DNA of 58,551 nt, from the NCBI RefSeq assembly GCF_013523125.1, contig NZ_JAAMQJ010000031.1:1-58551 (forward strand), written 5' to 3'. Made by a program: the position numbers and the translations under genes. Positions within the stretch are counted from its first letter, which is position 1. Every line of letters begins with the position of its first letter. This stretch comes from Pseudomonas entomophila. GTDB lineage: Bacteria; Pseudomonadota; Gammaproteobacteria; Pseudomonadales; Pseudomonadaceae. This document shows, in pieces, positions 8,857-18,378 of the stretch. The notes beneath the pieces were generated by a model, which was not told where the DNA came from, did no database searches, and saw nothing but the letters and a program-made list of their open reading frames with translations.

Positions 8857-10839
8857 TCACGCGCCAGATGAGGTCGGGTTTTGTGCAGAGATGTTCCGGC
8901 TGAGCAGTTCGCGCAGCTGGTTCTTTTCCTCCGCGCTCAAGTCGCTTTGACGCGCTTTCCTGAGCAGATGTTCCAAGGATCGCTCGCGCTGACGGGCGGA
9001 CAATCGAGTAATGGTGTCGAAAAACTGTTGTTCAAGGTTGTCGGCGTCGATCAGCCATTCTTTCTCGGCCAATGCCCGCAGCAGCCGGCCCTGTTCGGTG
9101 CCGTGCCAGCGGGCGATCAACTGCAGCGAGCGCAGGTCGGGGTTCTTCTGCAAGGCTTCGAGCAGGGCCACCAGCAACTGTGCGTAGAGGTGGTCCTCGG
9201 CAGCGAAGTGGCTGGCATCCTCGACCTTCCTGGCCAGTTGCGGATGGTGCAGCAGGCTGCGCAGGGCGGCCAGGGTCGGCGGTTCCACGGGTGCCGGCAC
9301 ACGGGGCGGTGCCTCCTGGCGCTGGCCGTCGCGTTGCCAGGGCTTCTTGCCCTTCTTGTCCCAAGGCTTGCCGTCCCAGGGCTTCTTGCCACCGGCCGAG
9401 GGCGTCGCCCAGGCGGGCTGCGCGGCGCCTTGATCGAAGGCATAGGGATCGAACGCGTCCGTGTCGGGCAGGTAGCCGGGCGGTGCGCCATAGTCCAGCC
9501 CCGGCTCATGGTTGGGCGGGCTGTCGACGGATGCCCGCTGGGCCATCTCTTCGATCTGCTGCAGGTCCAGGCCGGTGATTTCCTTGAGCCGATTGCGCAT
9601 CAAGGCGCGCAGGTTGGCGCCCGGCACCTTGTCGATCAACGGCGCGGCCAGCGTCACCATGTGCGCCTTGCCCTCTAGCGAGCGGGGGTCGGCCTCCAGG
9701 CTCAGTTGCTCGAAGAAATAATCGGCCAGCGGCTGTGCATGCTGCTGGATACGGGCCCGGAAGGCATCGGTGCCCTCGGCGCGGACCAAAGTGTCCGGGT
9801 CCTCGCCCTCCGGTAGGAACAGGAAGCGCGCGCGCCGCCCGTCCTGCAGGCTCGACAGGGTCGACTCCAGCGCACGCCAGGCGGCCTTGCGCCCGGCCTG
9901 GTCGCCGTCGAAGCAGAACAGCACGTGCGGCACCACCCGGAACAGGCGCTTGAGGTGCTCCTCGCTGGTGGCCGTGCCCAGGGTCGCCACGGCATTGCGC
10001 AGGCCCTGCTGAGCCAGGGCGATGACGTCCATGTAGCCCTCGACCACGATGATCTCGTCGAGGTTGCGGTTGAACTTGCGGGCTTCGTAAAGCCCATACA
10101 GTTCCTGGCCCTTGTGGAAGACCGGCGTCTCCGGCGAGTTCAGGTACTTGGGCTTGTCGTCCCCCAGCACCCGGCCGCCAAAGGCGATGACCCGGCCACG
10201 CGTATCGCGGATCGGGAACATGACCCGGTCACGGAAGCGGTCGTAGCGCTTGCCGCTGTCGGCGTTCTCGATCAGCAGGCCGGCATCGATCATGGCCTTT
10301 TGCTGCAAACTGTCGCTGCCCAGGTGCTTGCCCAGGTTGTCCCAGCCTGGCGGTGCGAAGCCCAGGCCGAAATCCCGGGCGATCTCGCCGGAGAGGCCGC
10401 GGCCCTTGAGGTAGTCGACCGCGGACTTGCGCGTCGGGTGGCTGCGCAGGGCTTGGCGATAGAACTCGGCCGCGGCCTCCAGCAGGGGGTAGAGCGGCGA
10501 ATCCACCGGTTGCCGAGGCTTCTGTCCGCGTCGGCTGTCCTCGCGCGGTACCTCCATGCCCGCTGCGCGGGCCAGTTCCTCGACGGCCTGGGGGAAGTCC
10601 AGGTTGTCGTGGTCCATGATGAAGCCGAGCGCATTGCCACCAGCGCCGCAGCCGAAGCAGTAGTAGAACTGCTTGTCGGGGCTGACGGTGAAGGACGGGG
10701 TCTTTTCCTTGTGGAACGGGCAGCAGGCCGAATGGTTCTTGCCGGCCTTTTTCAGCTGGATGCGCGAACTCACCACGTCGACGATGTCGGTGCGGTTGAG
10801 AAGGTCGTCGATGAAGCTCTGGGGAATCAGCCCGGCCAT
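8857..10839 (-). CDS. dnaG: DNA primase DnaG
   Basis: DnaG makes RNA primers at the replication fork and associates with the replicative helicase DnaB. The ATG at 10839 (MAGLIPQSFIDDLL) is preferred over a frame extension to 10866 because it matches the family start and follows GAGAC. The 660-aa protein has the N-terminal CHC2 zinc finger (CPFHKEKTPSF ... YYCFGCG), the TOPRIM catalytic core (VVEGYMDVIAL, CFDGDQAGRKA), and the C-terminal helicase-binding domain. Between the last two is a basic, Gly/Pro/Lys-rich linker (about 440-510), common in Pseudomonas. It lies in the rpsU-dnaG-rpoD order. Confidence 0.98.
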   Translation of the reverse strand: MAGLIPQSFIDDLLNRTDIVDVVSSRIQLKKAGKNHSACCPFHKEKTPSFTVSPDKQFYYCFGCGAGGNALGFIMDHDNLDFPQAVEELARAAGMEVPREDSRRGQKPRQPVDSPLYPLLEAAAEFYRQALRSHPTRKSAVDYLKGRGLSGEIARDFGLGFAPPGWDNLGKHLGSDSLQQKAMIDAGLLIENADSGKRYDRFRDRVMFPIRDTRGRVIAFGGRVLGDDKPKYLNSPETPVFHKGQELYGLYEARKFNRNLDEIIVVEGYMDVIALAQQGLRNAVATLGTATSEEHLKRLFRVVPHVLFCFDGDQAGRKAAWRALESTLSSLQDGRRARFLFLPEGEDPDTLVRAEGTDAFRARIQQHAQPLADYFFEQLSLEADPRSLEGKAHMVTLAAPLIDKVPGANLRALMRNRLKEITGLDLQQIEEMAQRASVDSPPNHEPGLDYGAPPGYLPDTDAFDPYAFDQGAAQPAWATPSAGGKKPWDGKPWDKKGKKPWQRDGQRQEAPPRVPAPVEPPTLAALRSLLHHPQLARKVEDASHFAAEDHLYAQLLVALLEALQKNPDLRSLQLIARWHGTEQGRLLRALAEKEWLIDADNLEQQFFDTITRLSARQRERSLEHLLRKARQSDLSAEEKNQLRELLSRNISAQNPTSSGA

Positions 10840-11119
10840 GGCAGTCTCGTCATCTGGCAACTGCAAGTCTAAGCGCGAATACGCGGTTCGAGGCGAGTGA
10901 TGCTAAATACATGAGGGGAGGTGTGCTCGCCGGCAGCCACGAAGGCCCGTCAGTGAGGACGTGCACGACTGGTCATGGACCAGCTCTGACGTAGAGTACC
11001 GCTTGCCCGCTGGCTTCTGCCGGGGCACCCAAGGCGCATGGCCCAAGGCTTGAATCGACTGCTGCCATCGGCCCGGTGCGTGACCGGGCAGGGCAGAAGC
11101 TGTGCGATGAACGTCTGTA
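10840..11119. other. rpsU-dnaG intergenic region with one hairpin
   Basis: About 280 bases without a convincing gene. GCCCGGT (11071-11077) and ACCGGGC (11083-11089) form a perfect 7-bp stem 31 bases after the rpsU stop. It has no U-run, so it could be a partial terminator or an RNA-processing site that uncouples rpsU from dnaG levels, as in the E. coli macromolecular-synthesis operon. No clear dnaG promoter was recognised. Confidence 0.5.
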
Positions 11120-11335
11120 TCAGTACAGACGAACGGCGCGGCGCTGTTCGCGCTGGACTTTCTTGGCGTGACGCTTGACGGCTGCAGCAGCCTTGCGCTT
11201 GCGCTCGGACGTCGGCTTCTCGTAAAACTCGCGGCTACGAACTTCAGCCAGTACACCGGCTTTTTCGCAGGAGCGCTTGAAACGACGCAGAGCTACGTCG
11301 AAGGGTTCGTTCTCTTTAACTTTGACGGCTGGCAT
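11120..11335 (-). CDS. rpsU: 30S ribosomal protein S21
   Basis: S21 is a small, basic protein of the 30S subunit that helps initiation complexes form. The 71-aa product begins [20 protein letters not shown] and ends in the family's Arg/Lys-rich tail ([18 protein letters not shown]). Full length. It is the first gene of the rpsU-dnaG-rpoD cluster and is divergent from tsaD. Confidence 0.98.
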
Positions 11336-11421
11336 CCAGGGCTACCTTAATTCATGACCGGGGTGGACGTTACTCCTGAACAAAAGGTGCGCTGGAGAAC
11401 GTCGGTTTTCAAGGGTTGCGG

Positions 11422-11451
11422 ATGTTAACCCCTGGCGCGCCGGAATGCAAA
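11422..11451 (-). promoter_or_regulatory. Candidate rpsU promoter
   Basis: On the minus strand TTTGCA (11451-11446) and TAACAT (11427-11422) are spaced by 18 bases, about 85 bases upstream of the rpsU start. This is the best sigma-70-like match in the rpsU/tsaD divergent region. Position and sequence only. Confidence 0.4.
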
Positions 11452-11538
11452 GCCTCTGATCGAAAACCGCTGGTCGGCACCCGACACGCGGACTATCATG
11501 CGCGCCTTCGAATTGAGCCGCCGACAGGCACGGGACCC

Positions 11539-12564
11539 ATGCTAGTACTGGGATTGGAAACATCATGCGACGAAACCGGCGTCGCCTTGTACGACAGCGA
11601 GCACGGCCTGCTGGCCGACGCGCTGTTCAGCCAGATCGACCTGCACCGCGTCTATGGCGGCGTGGTGCCCGAGCTGGCCTCGCGTGACCACGTCAAGCGC
11701 ATGCTGCCGCTGATCCGCGAGGTCCTGCACGACGCAGGGCGCGTACCCACCGACATCGACGCCATCGCCTACACCGCCGGCCCCGGGCTGGTCGGCGCAC
11801 TGCTGGTCGGCGCCTCGTGCGCCCAGGCGCTGGCCTTCGCCTGGGGCATCCCGGCGCTCGGTGTGCACCATATGGAAGGCCACCTGCTGGCGCCCATGCT
11901 CGAGACGCAGCCACCGCAGTTCCCGTTCGTCGCCTTGCTGGTGTCCGGTGGGCACACTCAGCTGGTGCGTGTCGATGGCATCGGCCAGTACGCGTTGCTG
12001 GGCGAGAGCCTGGACGATGCGGCGGGCGAGGCCTTCGACAAGACCGCCAAGCTGATGGGTCTCAACTACCCAGGCGGGCCGGAAATCGCGCGCCTGGCCG
12101 AGCAGGGCACCCCGGGGCGCTTCGTGTTCCCACGGCCGATGACCGACCGTCCAGGCCTGGCCTTCAGCTTCAGCGGGCTGAAGACCTTCGCCCTCAACAC
12201 CTGGCAGCACTGCCAGCAGAGTGGCGACGACGGCGAGCAGACGCGCTGCGACGTGGCCCTGGCGTTCCAGCAGGCGGTGGTCGAGACGCTGACGATCAAG
12301 TGCAAGCGCGCGCTCAAGCAGACCGGCCTCAAGCGCCTGGTCATCGCCGGCGGCGTGAGCGCCAACAAGGCCCTGCGCGTATCGCTGGAGCAGATGCTGG
12401 GCGACCTCAAGGGCGCCGTCTATTACGCGCGCCCGCAGTTCTGCACCGACAATGGCGCGATGATCGCCTATGCCGGTTGCCAGCGCCTGCTGGCCGGGCA
12501 GCGTCAGGACCTGGCGATCAGCGTGCAGGCGCGCTGGCCGATGGAACAGCTGCCGGCGCTCTGA
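11539..12564 (+). CDS. tsaD: tRNA N6-threonylcarbamoyladenosine synthase subunit TsaD
   Basis: TsaD (Gcp/Kae1/YgjD family) transfers threonylcarbamoyl from TC-AMP to A37 of ANN-decoding tRNAs together with TsaB and TsaE. The ATG at 11539 gives [19 protein letters not shown], the conserved start, and 341 aa, the standard length; an in-frame ATG further upstream adds unlikely sequence. The metal-binding motif HHMEGHL and the ASKHA-fold segments [24 protein letters not shown] and [13 protein letters not shown] are present. It is divergent from rpsU, a conserved arrangement in gamma-proteobacteria. Confidence 0.97.
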   Translation: MLVLGLETSCDETGVALYDSEHGLLADALFSQIDLHRVYGGVVPELASRDHVKRMLPLIREVLHDAGRVPTDIDAIAYTAGPGLVGALLVGASCAQALAFAWGIPALGVHHMEGHLLAPMLETQPPQFPFVALLVSGGHTQLVRVDGIGQYALLGESLDDAAGEAFDKTAKLMGLNYPGGPEIARLAEQGTPGRFVFPRPMTDRPGLAFSFSGLKTFALNTWQHCQQSGDDGEQTRCDVALAFQQAVVETLTIKCKRALKQTGLKRLVIAGGVSANKALRVSLEQMLGDLKGAVYYARPQFCTDNGAMIAYAGCQRLLAGQRQDLAISVQARWPMEQLPAL

Positions 12565-12585
12565 CGTCGATGCAGCGGGGTTGGG

Positions 12586-13155
12586 TCAGAAATGTCGCTC
12601 GCGGCCCGAACACAGGTCGCGCAGGTTACGGCGGTGACGCCAGACGATCAGTACCGTGAGCACGGTCGCCGGCAGCAGGGCTTCCGGCGCGCGCCAGGCC
12701 AGCAGCGGCAGGGCCAGCGGGGTGGCGATCAAGGCGGCCAGCGAGCTGGTACGGGTCAGGTAGAGAGTCAGCGACCAGACCCCCATTGCCAGCAGCGCGG
12801 CGGGTGGATAGACCCCCAGCAGCAGGCCGGCCGCCGTGGCCACGCCCTTGCCGCCCTGGAACCGAAAGTACACCGGGTACAGGTGGCCGAGCACCGCGCA
12901 CAGGCCGATCCAGGCCTGCGCTTGCAGGTCCAGGCCGAGCTGGCGTGCGATCAGTACGGGCGCAAGCCCCTTGCACAGGTCGCCCAGCAGCGTCAGGATC
13001 GCCAACTTGCGTCCGGCCAGGCGTAGCATGTTGGTGGCGCCTGCATTGCCGGAGCCGTTGACGCGCGGGTCGGGTCGGCCATTGAGCCGGCTCAGCACAA
13101 TGGCGAAGGACAGCGAGCCGAGCAGGTAGGCGAGCAGCGCCAATGACCAAAACAT
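12586..13155 (-). CDS. plsY: Acyl-phosphate:glycerol-3-phosphate acyltransferase PlsY
   Basis: PlsY makes lysophosphatidic acid from acyl-phosphate and glycerol-3-phosphate at the inner membrane, the first acylation of phospholipid synthesis with PlsX. The 189-aa protein is almost entirely membrane helices. It carries the three conserved PlsY motifs in cytoplasmic loops: the Ser/Gly-rich [12 protein letters not shown], the GDLCKG segment, and the glycine-rich FQGGKGVAT. Full length. It converges on tsaD and is divergent from folB. Confidence 0.95.
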   Translation of the reverse strand: MFWSLALLAYLLGSLSFAIVLSRLNGRPDPRVNGSGNAGATNMLRLAGRKLAILTLLGDLCKGLAPVLIARQLGLDLQAQAWIGLCAVLGHLYPVYFRFQGGKGVATAAGLLLGVYPPAALLAMGVWSLTLYLTRTSSLAALIATPLALPLLAWRAPEALLPATVLTVLIVWRHRRNLRDLCSGRERHF

Positions 13156-13229
13156 GCTTACTATTCCGGGCGAGGACGCCCCGATTCTAACGGCGCCCGT
13201 CGCCCTTGTCGTGCTGTGGAGAGAAGTGC

Positions 13230-13586
13230 TTGGACAGAGTGTTCATCGAAGGCCTGGAAGTCGACACCGTGATCGGCGCCTATGACTGGGAGCGCGACAT
13301 TCGTCAGTGCCTGCGCCTGGACCTGAGCTTCGCCTGGGACAACCGGCCCGCTGCGGCTGATGACGACCTGAACCTGGCGCTGGACTATGCCAGTGTCTCG
13401 ACGCGTATCCAGGCGTTCGCCGAGCAGGCCCGCTTCGAACTGGTGGAGACCTTTGCCGAACGGCTGGCGGCGGTCCTGATGGCCGAGTTCGGCATCCCCT
13501 GGTTGCGCCTGCGCCTGACCAAGCCTGGCGCGGTGCCGGCTGCACGCGGTGGGGTCGGTGTGGAGATCGAACGCGGATGCCTGTGA
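13230..13586 (+). CDS. folB: Dihydroneopterin aldolase FolB
   Basis: FolB converts 7,8-dihydroneopterin to 6-hydroxymethyl-7,8-dihydropterin in folate synthesis. The best start is TTG at 13230 (reads as [20 protein letters not shown]), preceded by GGAGAG at good spacing, giving 118 aa. An extension to 13206 adds Cys-rich sequence not seen in the family. Conserved features include GAYDWER near the N-terminus, the segment [10 protein letters not shown], and the C-terminal VEIERG. It overlaps folK by 10 bases, so the two are translationally coupled. Confidence 0.93.
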   Translation: MDRVFIEGLEVDTVIGAYDWERDIRQCLRLDLSFAWDNRPAAADDDLNLALDYASVSTRIQAFAEQARFELVETFAERLAAVLMAEFGIPWLRLRLTKPGAVPAARGGVGVEIERGCL

Positions 13587-14098
13587 GTACCGTCTACCTG
13601 GGGCTGGGCAGTAACGTCGAGCGCGAGGCGCACCTGTGCGCGGGCCTCGACGCGTTGGCCGCTATCCTCGACGACCTGCGCTGCTCGCCGGTGTTCGAGA
13701 GCCAGGCCGTGGGCATCAAGAGCGGGCCGTTCTACAACCTGGTGGTGACCGGGCAGACCCGCTTGCCGTTGCTGGAGCTGGATCGCCGGCTCAAGTTCAT
13801 CGAAGCCGACAACGGTCGCTATGCACCGAACCGCCAGGGCCTGCCGCTGGACATCGATGTCTTGATGTTCGACGACCTGAACGGCACCTTCGACGGTCTG
13901 GTCCTGCCCCGTGCCGAAATCCTGAAAAACGCCTTCGTCCTGTGGCCATTGTCGCTGATCGCCCCGGATGTAGTGCACCCTGTCGCCGGCAAGCCCTTGG
14001 CCGAGCTGTGGGCGCACGCCCGGATCGATCAGGTGCTCAAGCCTGTGCCGTTCGAATGGCGGGGCCAGTCGCTGACGCCTGCCCCGTCCATCGACTGA
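13577..14098 (+). CDS. folK: 6-hydroxymethyl-7,8-dihydropterin pyrophosphokinase FolK
   Basis: FolK transfers pyrophosphate from ATP to hydroxymethyldihydropterin, the next folate step after FolB. The 173-aa product starts VYLGLGSNVEREAHL after the initiator region (the HPPK N-terminal signature), has SPVFESQAVG, and the metal/ATP segment YAPNRQGLPLDIDVLMFDD, in which the usual R-x-x-D-x-D-L-L pattern is recognisable as PLDIDVLMF. The start overlaps the folB stop. It converges on cca with an 18-base gap and no obvious terminator. Confidence 0.95.
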   Translation: MPVSTVYLGLGSNVEREAHLCAGLDALAAILDDLRCSPVFESQAVGIKSGPFYNLVVTGQTRLPLLELDRRLKFIEADNGRYAPNRQGLPLDIDVLMFDDLNGTFDGLVLPRAEILKNAFVLWPLSLIAPDVVHPVAGKPLAELWAHARIDQVLKPVPFEWRGQSLTPAPSID

Positions 14099-14116
14099 CG
14101 TCACCGTCGAAGGTTT

Positions 14117-15301
14117 TCAGGCCTCGCCGTGCGCCCGTCGGAAGGCTTCCAGCGCCGCCAGTCGCTCGGCCTTCATCGCTTCGCCGAGCGCCAGGCCCGT
14201 CAGGCCTCGTTCGACCAGCGGCCTGGCCTGCACGGCGCGCGCTGCGGCGGCGGCGCCACGCAGGTAATCACCTGGCGCGTAGTTCCCTGGTACTGAATCG
14301 GCACAGGCCCGCGCCTGGGTCTGGCAGGCGGCGATGAACGCCTCGAAGCGTTGGGGTCGACGATAGACGTCGAAGCGCTGCAGCATCTCCAGCAACGCTG
14401 CGGCTGACAGCGTCGGGGCGCGATGGCCCTCTTCCTGGAACCGAGCCACCAGCGCCGCCAGCTCCTGGCATTCTCTGGGCACTTTGAAACGTCGACTGAC
14501 GGCGTCGATGGTGCTCAGATCGGCCTGCCCCTGGGCATCCGGGTCCGTGCCTGCGACATCATGCAGCAGGCACGCCCAGCGTACCGGCAAGGGCTGCTCG
14601 TCGCGTGCCGCCTGTGCCAGCACGGCCAGGGTCCGCTCCCCGCGTCGTGCCACCGGGGCGAACAGCGCGTCCACTTCGGGCATCAGGTGCGCCAATGCCC
14701 CGCATTCGCGTAACACCTGGACGAACACCTGGGGTTGGGCCTCCATCAGCGCGCGCTCGATTTCCTTCCAGCTACGCTCGGCGGTCAGGGCCTGCAGCTC
14801 GCCCGAGTCGCTGATCTGGCGCATCAAGGCCAGGGTCTCGTCGGCGATGCGAAAGCCCAGGGGCGCGTAACGCGCCGCAAAACGGGCCACGCGCAGCACA
14901 CGCAGGGGGTCTTCGGCAAAGGCGGGCGAAACGTGGCGCAACCAGCGTCGCTCGAGGTCCTGCCGGCCATGGTAGGGGTCGTGCAGCACGCCCTGCGGGT
15001 CTTCGGCCATGGCGTTGATGGTCAGGTCCCGACGCATCAGGTCCTGCTCGAGCGTGACCTCGGGGCTGGCGTGGAACGTGAAGCCGCCGTAGCCACGACC
15101 GCTCTTGCGCTCGGTCCTGGCCAGGGCGTACTCCTCGCCCGTGTCAGGGTGAAGAAAGACGGGAAAATCCGCGCCCACCGGGCGATAGCCGAGCGCTTGC
15201 ATCTGCTCGACGTTGGCGCCGACCACCAGCCAGTCGATATCGCTCACGGGCAGGCCGAGCAAACGGTCGCGTACGGCGCCGCCTACTTTGTAGATGTGCA
15301 T
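14117..15301 (-). CDS. cca: CCA-adding tRNA nucleotidyltransferase
   Basis: This enzyme adds or repairs the 3' CCA of tRNAs without a template. The 394-aa class II nucleotidyltransferase has the [12 protein letters not shown] motif and catalytic DIDWLV near the N-terminus, [10 protein letters not shown], and the base-recognition segment [16 protein letters not shown]. The C-terminal region, which in E. coli is a functional HD phosphohydrolase, keeps only LLHD; the HPE..THT metal-binding histidines and HDLGKG are not recognisable, so the auxiliary phosphatase activities are probably absent, as in other P. putida-type enzymes. Confidence 0.95.
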   Translation of the reverse strand: MHIYKVGGAVRDRLLGLPVSDIDWLVVGANVEQMQALGYRPVGADFPVFLHPDTGEEYALARTERKSGRGYGGFTFHASPEVTLEQDLMRRDLTINAMAEDPQGVLHDPYHGRQDLERRWLRHVSPAFAEDPLRVLRVARFAARYAPLGFRIADETLALMRQISDSGELQALTAERSWKEIERALMEAQPQVFVQVLRECGALAHLMPEVDALFAPVARRGERTLAVLAQAARDEQPLPVRWACLLHDVAGTDPDAQGQADLSTIDAVSRRFKVPRECQELAALVARFQEEGHRAPTLSAAALLEMLQRFDVYRRPQRFEAFIAACQTQARACADSVPGNYAPGDYLRGAAAAARAVQARPLVERGLTGLALGEAMKAERLAALEAFRRAHGEA

Positions 15302-15355
15302 GTGTCACCTCCAGTGCGGTCCACAGGATACCCTGTCGGCCGCACCGGGGCGCAG

Positions 15356-16915
15356 TCAGATGTGATGGACGATGCCCGTGGGCGGGCGTAGCTCGCCGCC
15401 CTCACGCTCGTTCTGCGGCATGTGGTGGGTCTTGACGACCTTGTCGTCCTGCACGGACTCCAGGTGGATGCCGAAGCCCCACAGGCGATGCAGGTGCTTG
15501 AGGACTTCGTCGGTCGACTCGCCCAGCGGCTTGCGGTTGTGCTGCTGGTGACGCAGGGTCAGCGAGCGATCGCCACGCCGGTCGATACTCCAGATCTGCA
15601 CGTTGGGTTCACGGTTGCCCAGGTTGTACTGCGCCGCCAGGCTCTCACGGATGGTGCGATAACCGTCGTCGTCGTGAATGGCCGGGACCGTCAGGTCGTC
15701 GCGCTGATCGTCGTCGAGAATGCTGAACAGCTTCAGGTCGCGAATCACCTTCGGCGACAGGTATTGCAGGATGAAGCTCTCGTCCTTGAAGCTGCTCATG
15801 GCGAACTTGACGGTGGCCAGCCAGTCGCTGCCGGCGATGTCCGGGAACCAGCGCCGGTCTTCCTCGGTGGGGTGCTCGCAGATCCGGCGAATGTCGGTGT
15901 ACATGGCAAAACCCAGCGCATAAGGGTTGATGCCGCTGTAGTAAGGGCTGTCGAAGCCTGGCTGGAACACCACGCTGGTGTGGGATTGCAGGAACTCCAT
16001 CATGAAGCCGTCGGTCACCAGCCCCTCGTCGTACAGGTCGTTCATCAACGTGTAGTGCCAGAACGTCGCCCAGCCTTCGTTCATCACCTGGGTCTGGCGT
16101 TGTGGGTAGAAATACTGGGCAATCTTGCGCACGATGCGCACCACTTCGCGCTGCCAGGGCTCGAGCAGCGGCGCATGCTTCTCGATGAAGTAGAGGATGT
16201 TTTCCTGCGGCTCGGCTGGGAAGCGCGCCTCGTCATGCTCGCTGACCTTTTCGGCGCTCCTGGGGATGGTGCGCCAGAGGTCGTTGATCTGCCGTTGCAG
16301 GTGTTCTTCACGGTCTTTCTGGCGTCGGCGTTCTTCTTCCGCGGAAATCGGATAGGGGCGCTTGTAGCGGTCGACGCCGTAGTTCATCAGGGCATGGCAG
16401 GAGTCGATCAGGTCCTCGACCGCGTCGATGCCGTGGCGCTCTTCGCACTGCGCGATGTACTGCTTGGCGAACACCAGGTAGTCGATGATCGAGCTGGCGT
16501 CGGTCCAGGTGCGGAACAGGTAGTTGCCCTTGAAGAAACTGTTGTGGCCATAGCAGGCATGGGCGATGACCAGTGCCTGCATGCACATGGTGTTCTCTTC
16601 CATGAGGTAGGCGATGCACGGATCGGAGTTGATCACGATCTCGTAGGCCAGGCCCATCTGCCCGCGGGTGTAGGACTTCTCGGTACTGAGGAACTGCTTG
16701 CCGTAGGACCAGTGGTGGTAGCCCAGGGGCATGCCGACGGAAGCATAGGCATCCATCATCTGCTCGGCGGTGATCACCTCGATCTGATTGGGGTAGGTGT
16801 CCAGCGCGTAGCGCTCGGCCAGGCGGCTGATTTCACGGTCGTAGGTGCGGATCAGGTCGAAGGTCCACTCGGACCCCGTCGAGATCGGCTGGCGTCGCTG
16901 TTCTCTGGCGCTCAT
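15356..16915 (-). CDS. SpoVR family protein (YcgB-like)
   Basis: A 519-aa cytoplasmic protein of the SpoVR/YcgB family, named after a Bacillus spore-cortex gene, with no established biochemical activity. The sequence is full length, with an N-terminal SpoVR core rich in aromatic and His residues ([48 protein letters not shown]) and a smaller C-terminal domain. It overlaps the upstream DUF444 gene by four bases and is the last gene of the prkA-yeaH-spoVR operon, an association conserved widely in proteobacteria and linked to stationary-phase and nitrogen stress. Confidence 0.92.
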   Translation of the reverse strand: MSAREQRRQPISTGSEWTFDLIRTYDREISRLAERYALDTYPNQIEVITAEQMMDAYASVGMPLGYHHWSYGKQFLSTEKSYTRGQMGLAYEIVINSDPCIAYLMEENTMCMQALVIAHACYGHNSFFKGNYLFRTWTDASSIIDYLVFAKQYIAQCEERHGIDAVEDLIDSCHALMNYGVDRYKRPYPISAEEERRRQKDREEHLQRQINDLWRTIPRSAEKVSEHDEARFPAEPQENILYFIEKHAPLLEPWQREVVRIVRKIAQYFYPQRQTQVMNEGWATFWHYTLMNDLYDEGLVTDGFMMEFLQSHTSVVFQPGFDSPYYSGINPYALGFAMYTDIRRICEHPTEEDRRWFPDIAGSDWLATVKFAMSSFKDESFILQYLSPKVIRDLKLFSILDDDQRDDLTVPAIHDDDGYRTIRESLAAQYNLGNREPNVQIWSIDRRGDRSLTLRHQQHNRKPLGESTDEVLKHLHRLWGFGIHLESVQDDKVVKTHHMPQNEREGGELRPPTGIVHHI

Positions 16916-18186
16916 GTGGCTAACCTGCGCTGAAAGAGTTCACGGAAGACCGGGTAGATGTCGCCGGCCGAGACCAGTTGCTGCTGAGCGAAACTGTCGG
17001 CGAAGGCGTCGGCGATGCGCTCGTATTCGTACCACAGGGCTTGGTGTTCACGGGGGGTGATCTCGACGTACGTGTAGTACTGCACGTGCGGCATGATCTG
17101 CTTGGCCAGGATGTCACTGCAGACCGGCGAGTCGTCGTTCCAGTTGTCGCCGTCCGAGGCCTGTGCGGCATAGATGTTCCAGTCGCTGGCCGAGTAGCGG
17201 GCACTCATGATCTCCTGCATCAGTTTCAGGGCGCTGGAGACGATGGTGCCGCCGGTTTCCCGCGAGTAGAAGAACTCTTCCTCGTCCACTTCCCGGGCGC
17301 TGGTGTGATGGCGGATGAACACCACTTCGATGCGTTCGTAGTTCCGCTTGAGGAACAGGTACAGCAGGATGAAGAAGCGCTTGGCGATGTCCTTGGTGGC
17401 CTGGGTCATCGACCCCGAGACATCCATCAGGCAGAACATGACCGCCTTGGAGCTGGGGTTCGGTTGCTTGACCAGCAGGTTGTACTTGAGGTCGAAGGTG
17501 TCCAGGAACGGCAGACGGTTGATCCGTACGCTCAATCGTGCGATTTCAGCTTCGATCGCCTGGATGTCGGTGAAGTTGTCGGGCTCCTCGACCTTCAGTC
17601 GGGCCAGCTCGGCCTGGGCTTCGCGCAAGGCGGCGCGGCTGCTGCCGGTGAGCGCGATACGTCGGGCATGGGCGGAGCGCAGGGTGCGGACGATGTTGAT
17701 GCGCGAGGGATTGCCCTCGCTGCTGATGCCCGCGCGCACGGTCTTGAAGGTGTCGATCCCGGTCAGGTGGCGCTTGACCAGGTTGGGCAGCTCGAGGTCC
17801 TCGAACATGAACTCGAGGAACTCCTCCTGGGTGATCTGGAACACGAAGTCATCCATGCCCTCGCCACCGTTGCCGGCCTTGCCCTGACCGCTGCCGCCTC
17901 CACCTCCCCCTTGCGGGCGTGGGATACGCTCACCCGTCACGAATTCCTTGTTGCCGGGATGCACGACCGTCTGCCGTCCGCCGCGGCCATGATGCAGGAC
18001 CGGTTCATCGATGTCCCGGCCCGGGATGCTGATCTGTTCGCCGTGCTCCATGTCAGTGATGGAACGACGACTGACCGCCTCTTCGACGGCCTTCTTGATG
18101 TGGTCACGGTAGCGCCGCAGGAATCGCTGGCGGTTGACCGTGCTTTTGTTCTTGCCGTTCAGGCGTCGGTCGATTACGTAACTCAT
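16912..18186 (-). CDS. yeaH: DUF444 / YeaH-YhbH family protein
   Basis: A 424-aa DUF444 protein. The N-terminus ([20 protein letters not shown]) and a Gly-rich linker around residue 93 ([18 protein letters not shown]) are typical. The C-terminal half looks like a von Willebrand A-type fold with the MIDAS-like sequence [12 protein letters not shown]. Function is not defined; in E. coli YeaH works with the kinase YeaG (PrkA) in nitrogen-starvation and stationary-phase responses. It lies between prkA and spoVR and overlaps spoVR by four bases. A heptamer-repeat element separates it from prkA. Confidence 0.9.
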   Translation of the reverse strand: MSYVIDRRLNGKNKSTVNRQRFLRRYRDHIKKAVEEAVSRRSITDMEHGEQISIPGRDIDEPVLHHGRGGRQTVVHPGNKEFVTGERIPRPQGGGGGGSGQGKAGNGGEGMDDFVFQITQEEFLEFMFEDLELPNLVKRHLTGIDTFKTVRAGISSEGNPSRINIVRTLRSAHARRIALTGSSRAALREAQAELARLKVEEPDNFTDIQAIEAEIARLSVRINRLPFLDTFDLKYNLLVKQPNPSSKAVMFCLMDVSGSMTQATKDIAKRFFILLYLFLKRNYERIEVVFIRHHTSAREVDEEEFFYSRETGGTIVSSALKLMQEIMSARYSASDWNIYAAQASDGDNWNDDSPVCSDILAKQIMPHVQYYTYVEITPREHQALWYEYERIADAFADSFAQQQLVSAGDIYPVFRELFQRRLAT

Positions 18187-18224
18187 GGATCCTCCGGATG
18201 CAGCGGCACGGGGGCTGGGGGCTG

Positions 18225-18378
18225 CAAGCGGTAAGCCGCAAGCTGCAAGGAAAAGCAGGTGTCGCTGTCGCAGATGCCGGCCAAAACAGGCTCAAGATGG
18301 CAGCGGCAGGCATGACGCGCTGCGCATGGCGTGCGCCACACTCGCTTGCCGCTTGCCGCTTGCCGCTTGCCGCTTGCG
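18225..18378. repeat. Inverted heptamer-array element, copy A (inside the prkA operon)
   Basis: The left arm (18225-18252) has degenerate heptamers of CAAGCNG type; the right arm (18344-18378) has four perfect GCTTGCC units plus GCTTGCG. The arms are opposite in orientation (CAAGC versus GCTTG) and flank about 90 bases. The right arm abuts the prkA stop codon at 18379. On the transcript the arms could pair into a long stem-loop between prkA and yeaH. The same element type occurs at 34983-35234 and 53769-53846. Confidence 0.75.

Noticed and set aside
15422..16933. Plus-strand open frame (503 codons) opposite spoVR
   Set aside because: Same explanation: antisense frame of a well-supported gene in high-GC DNA.
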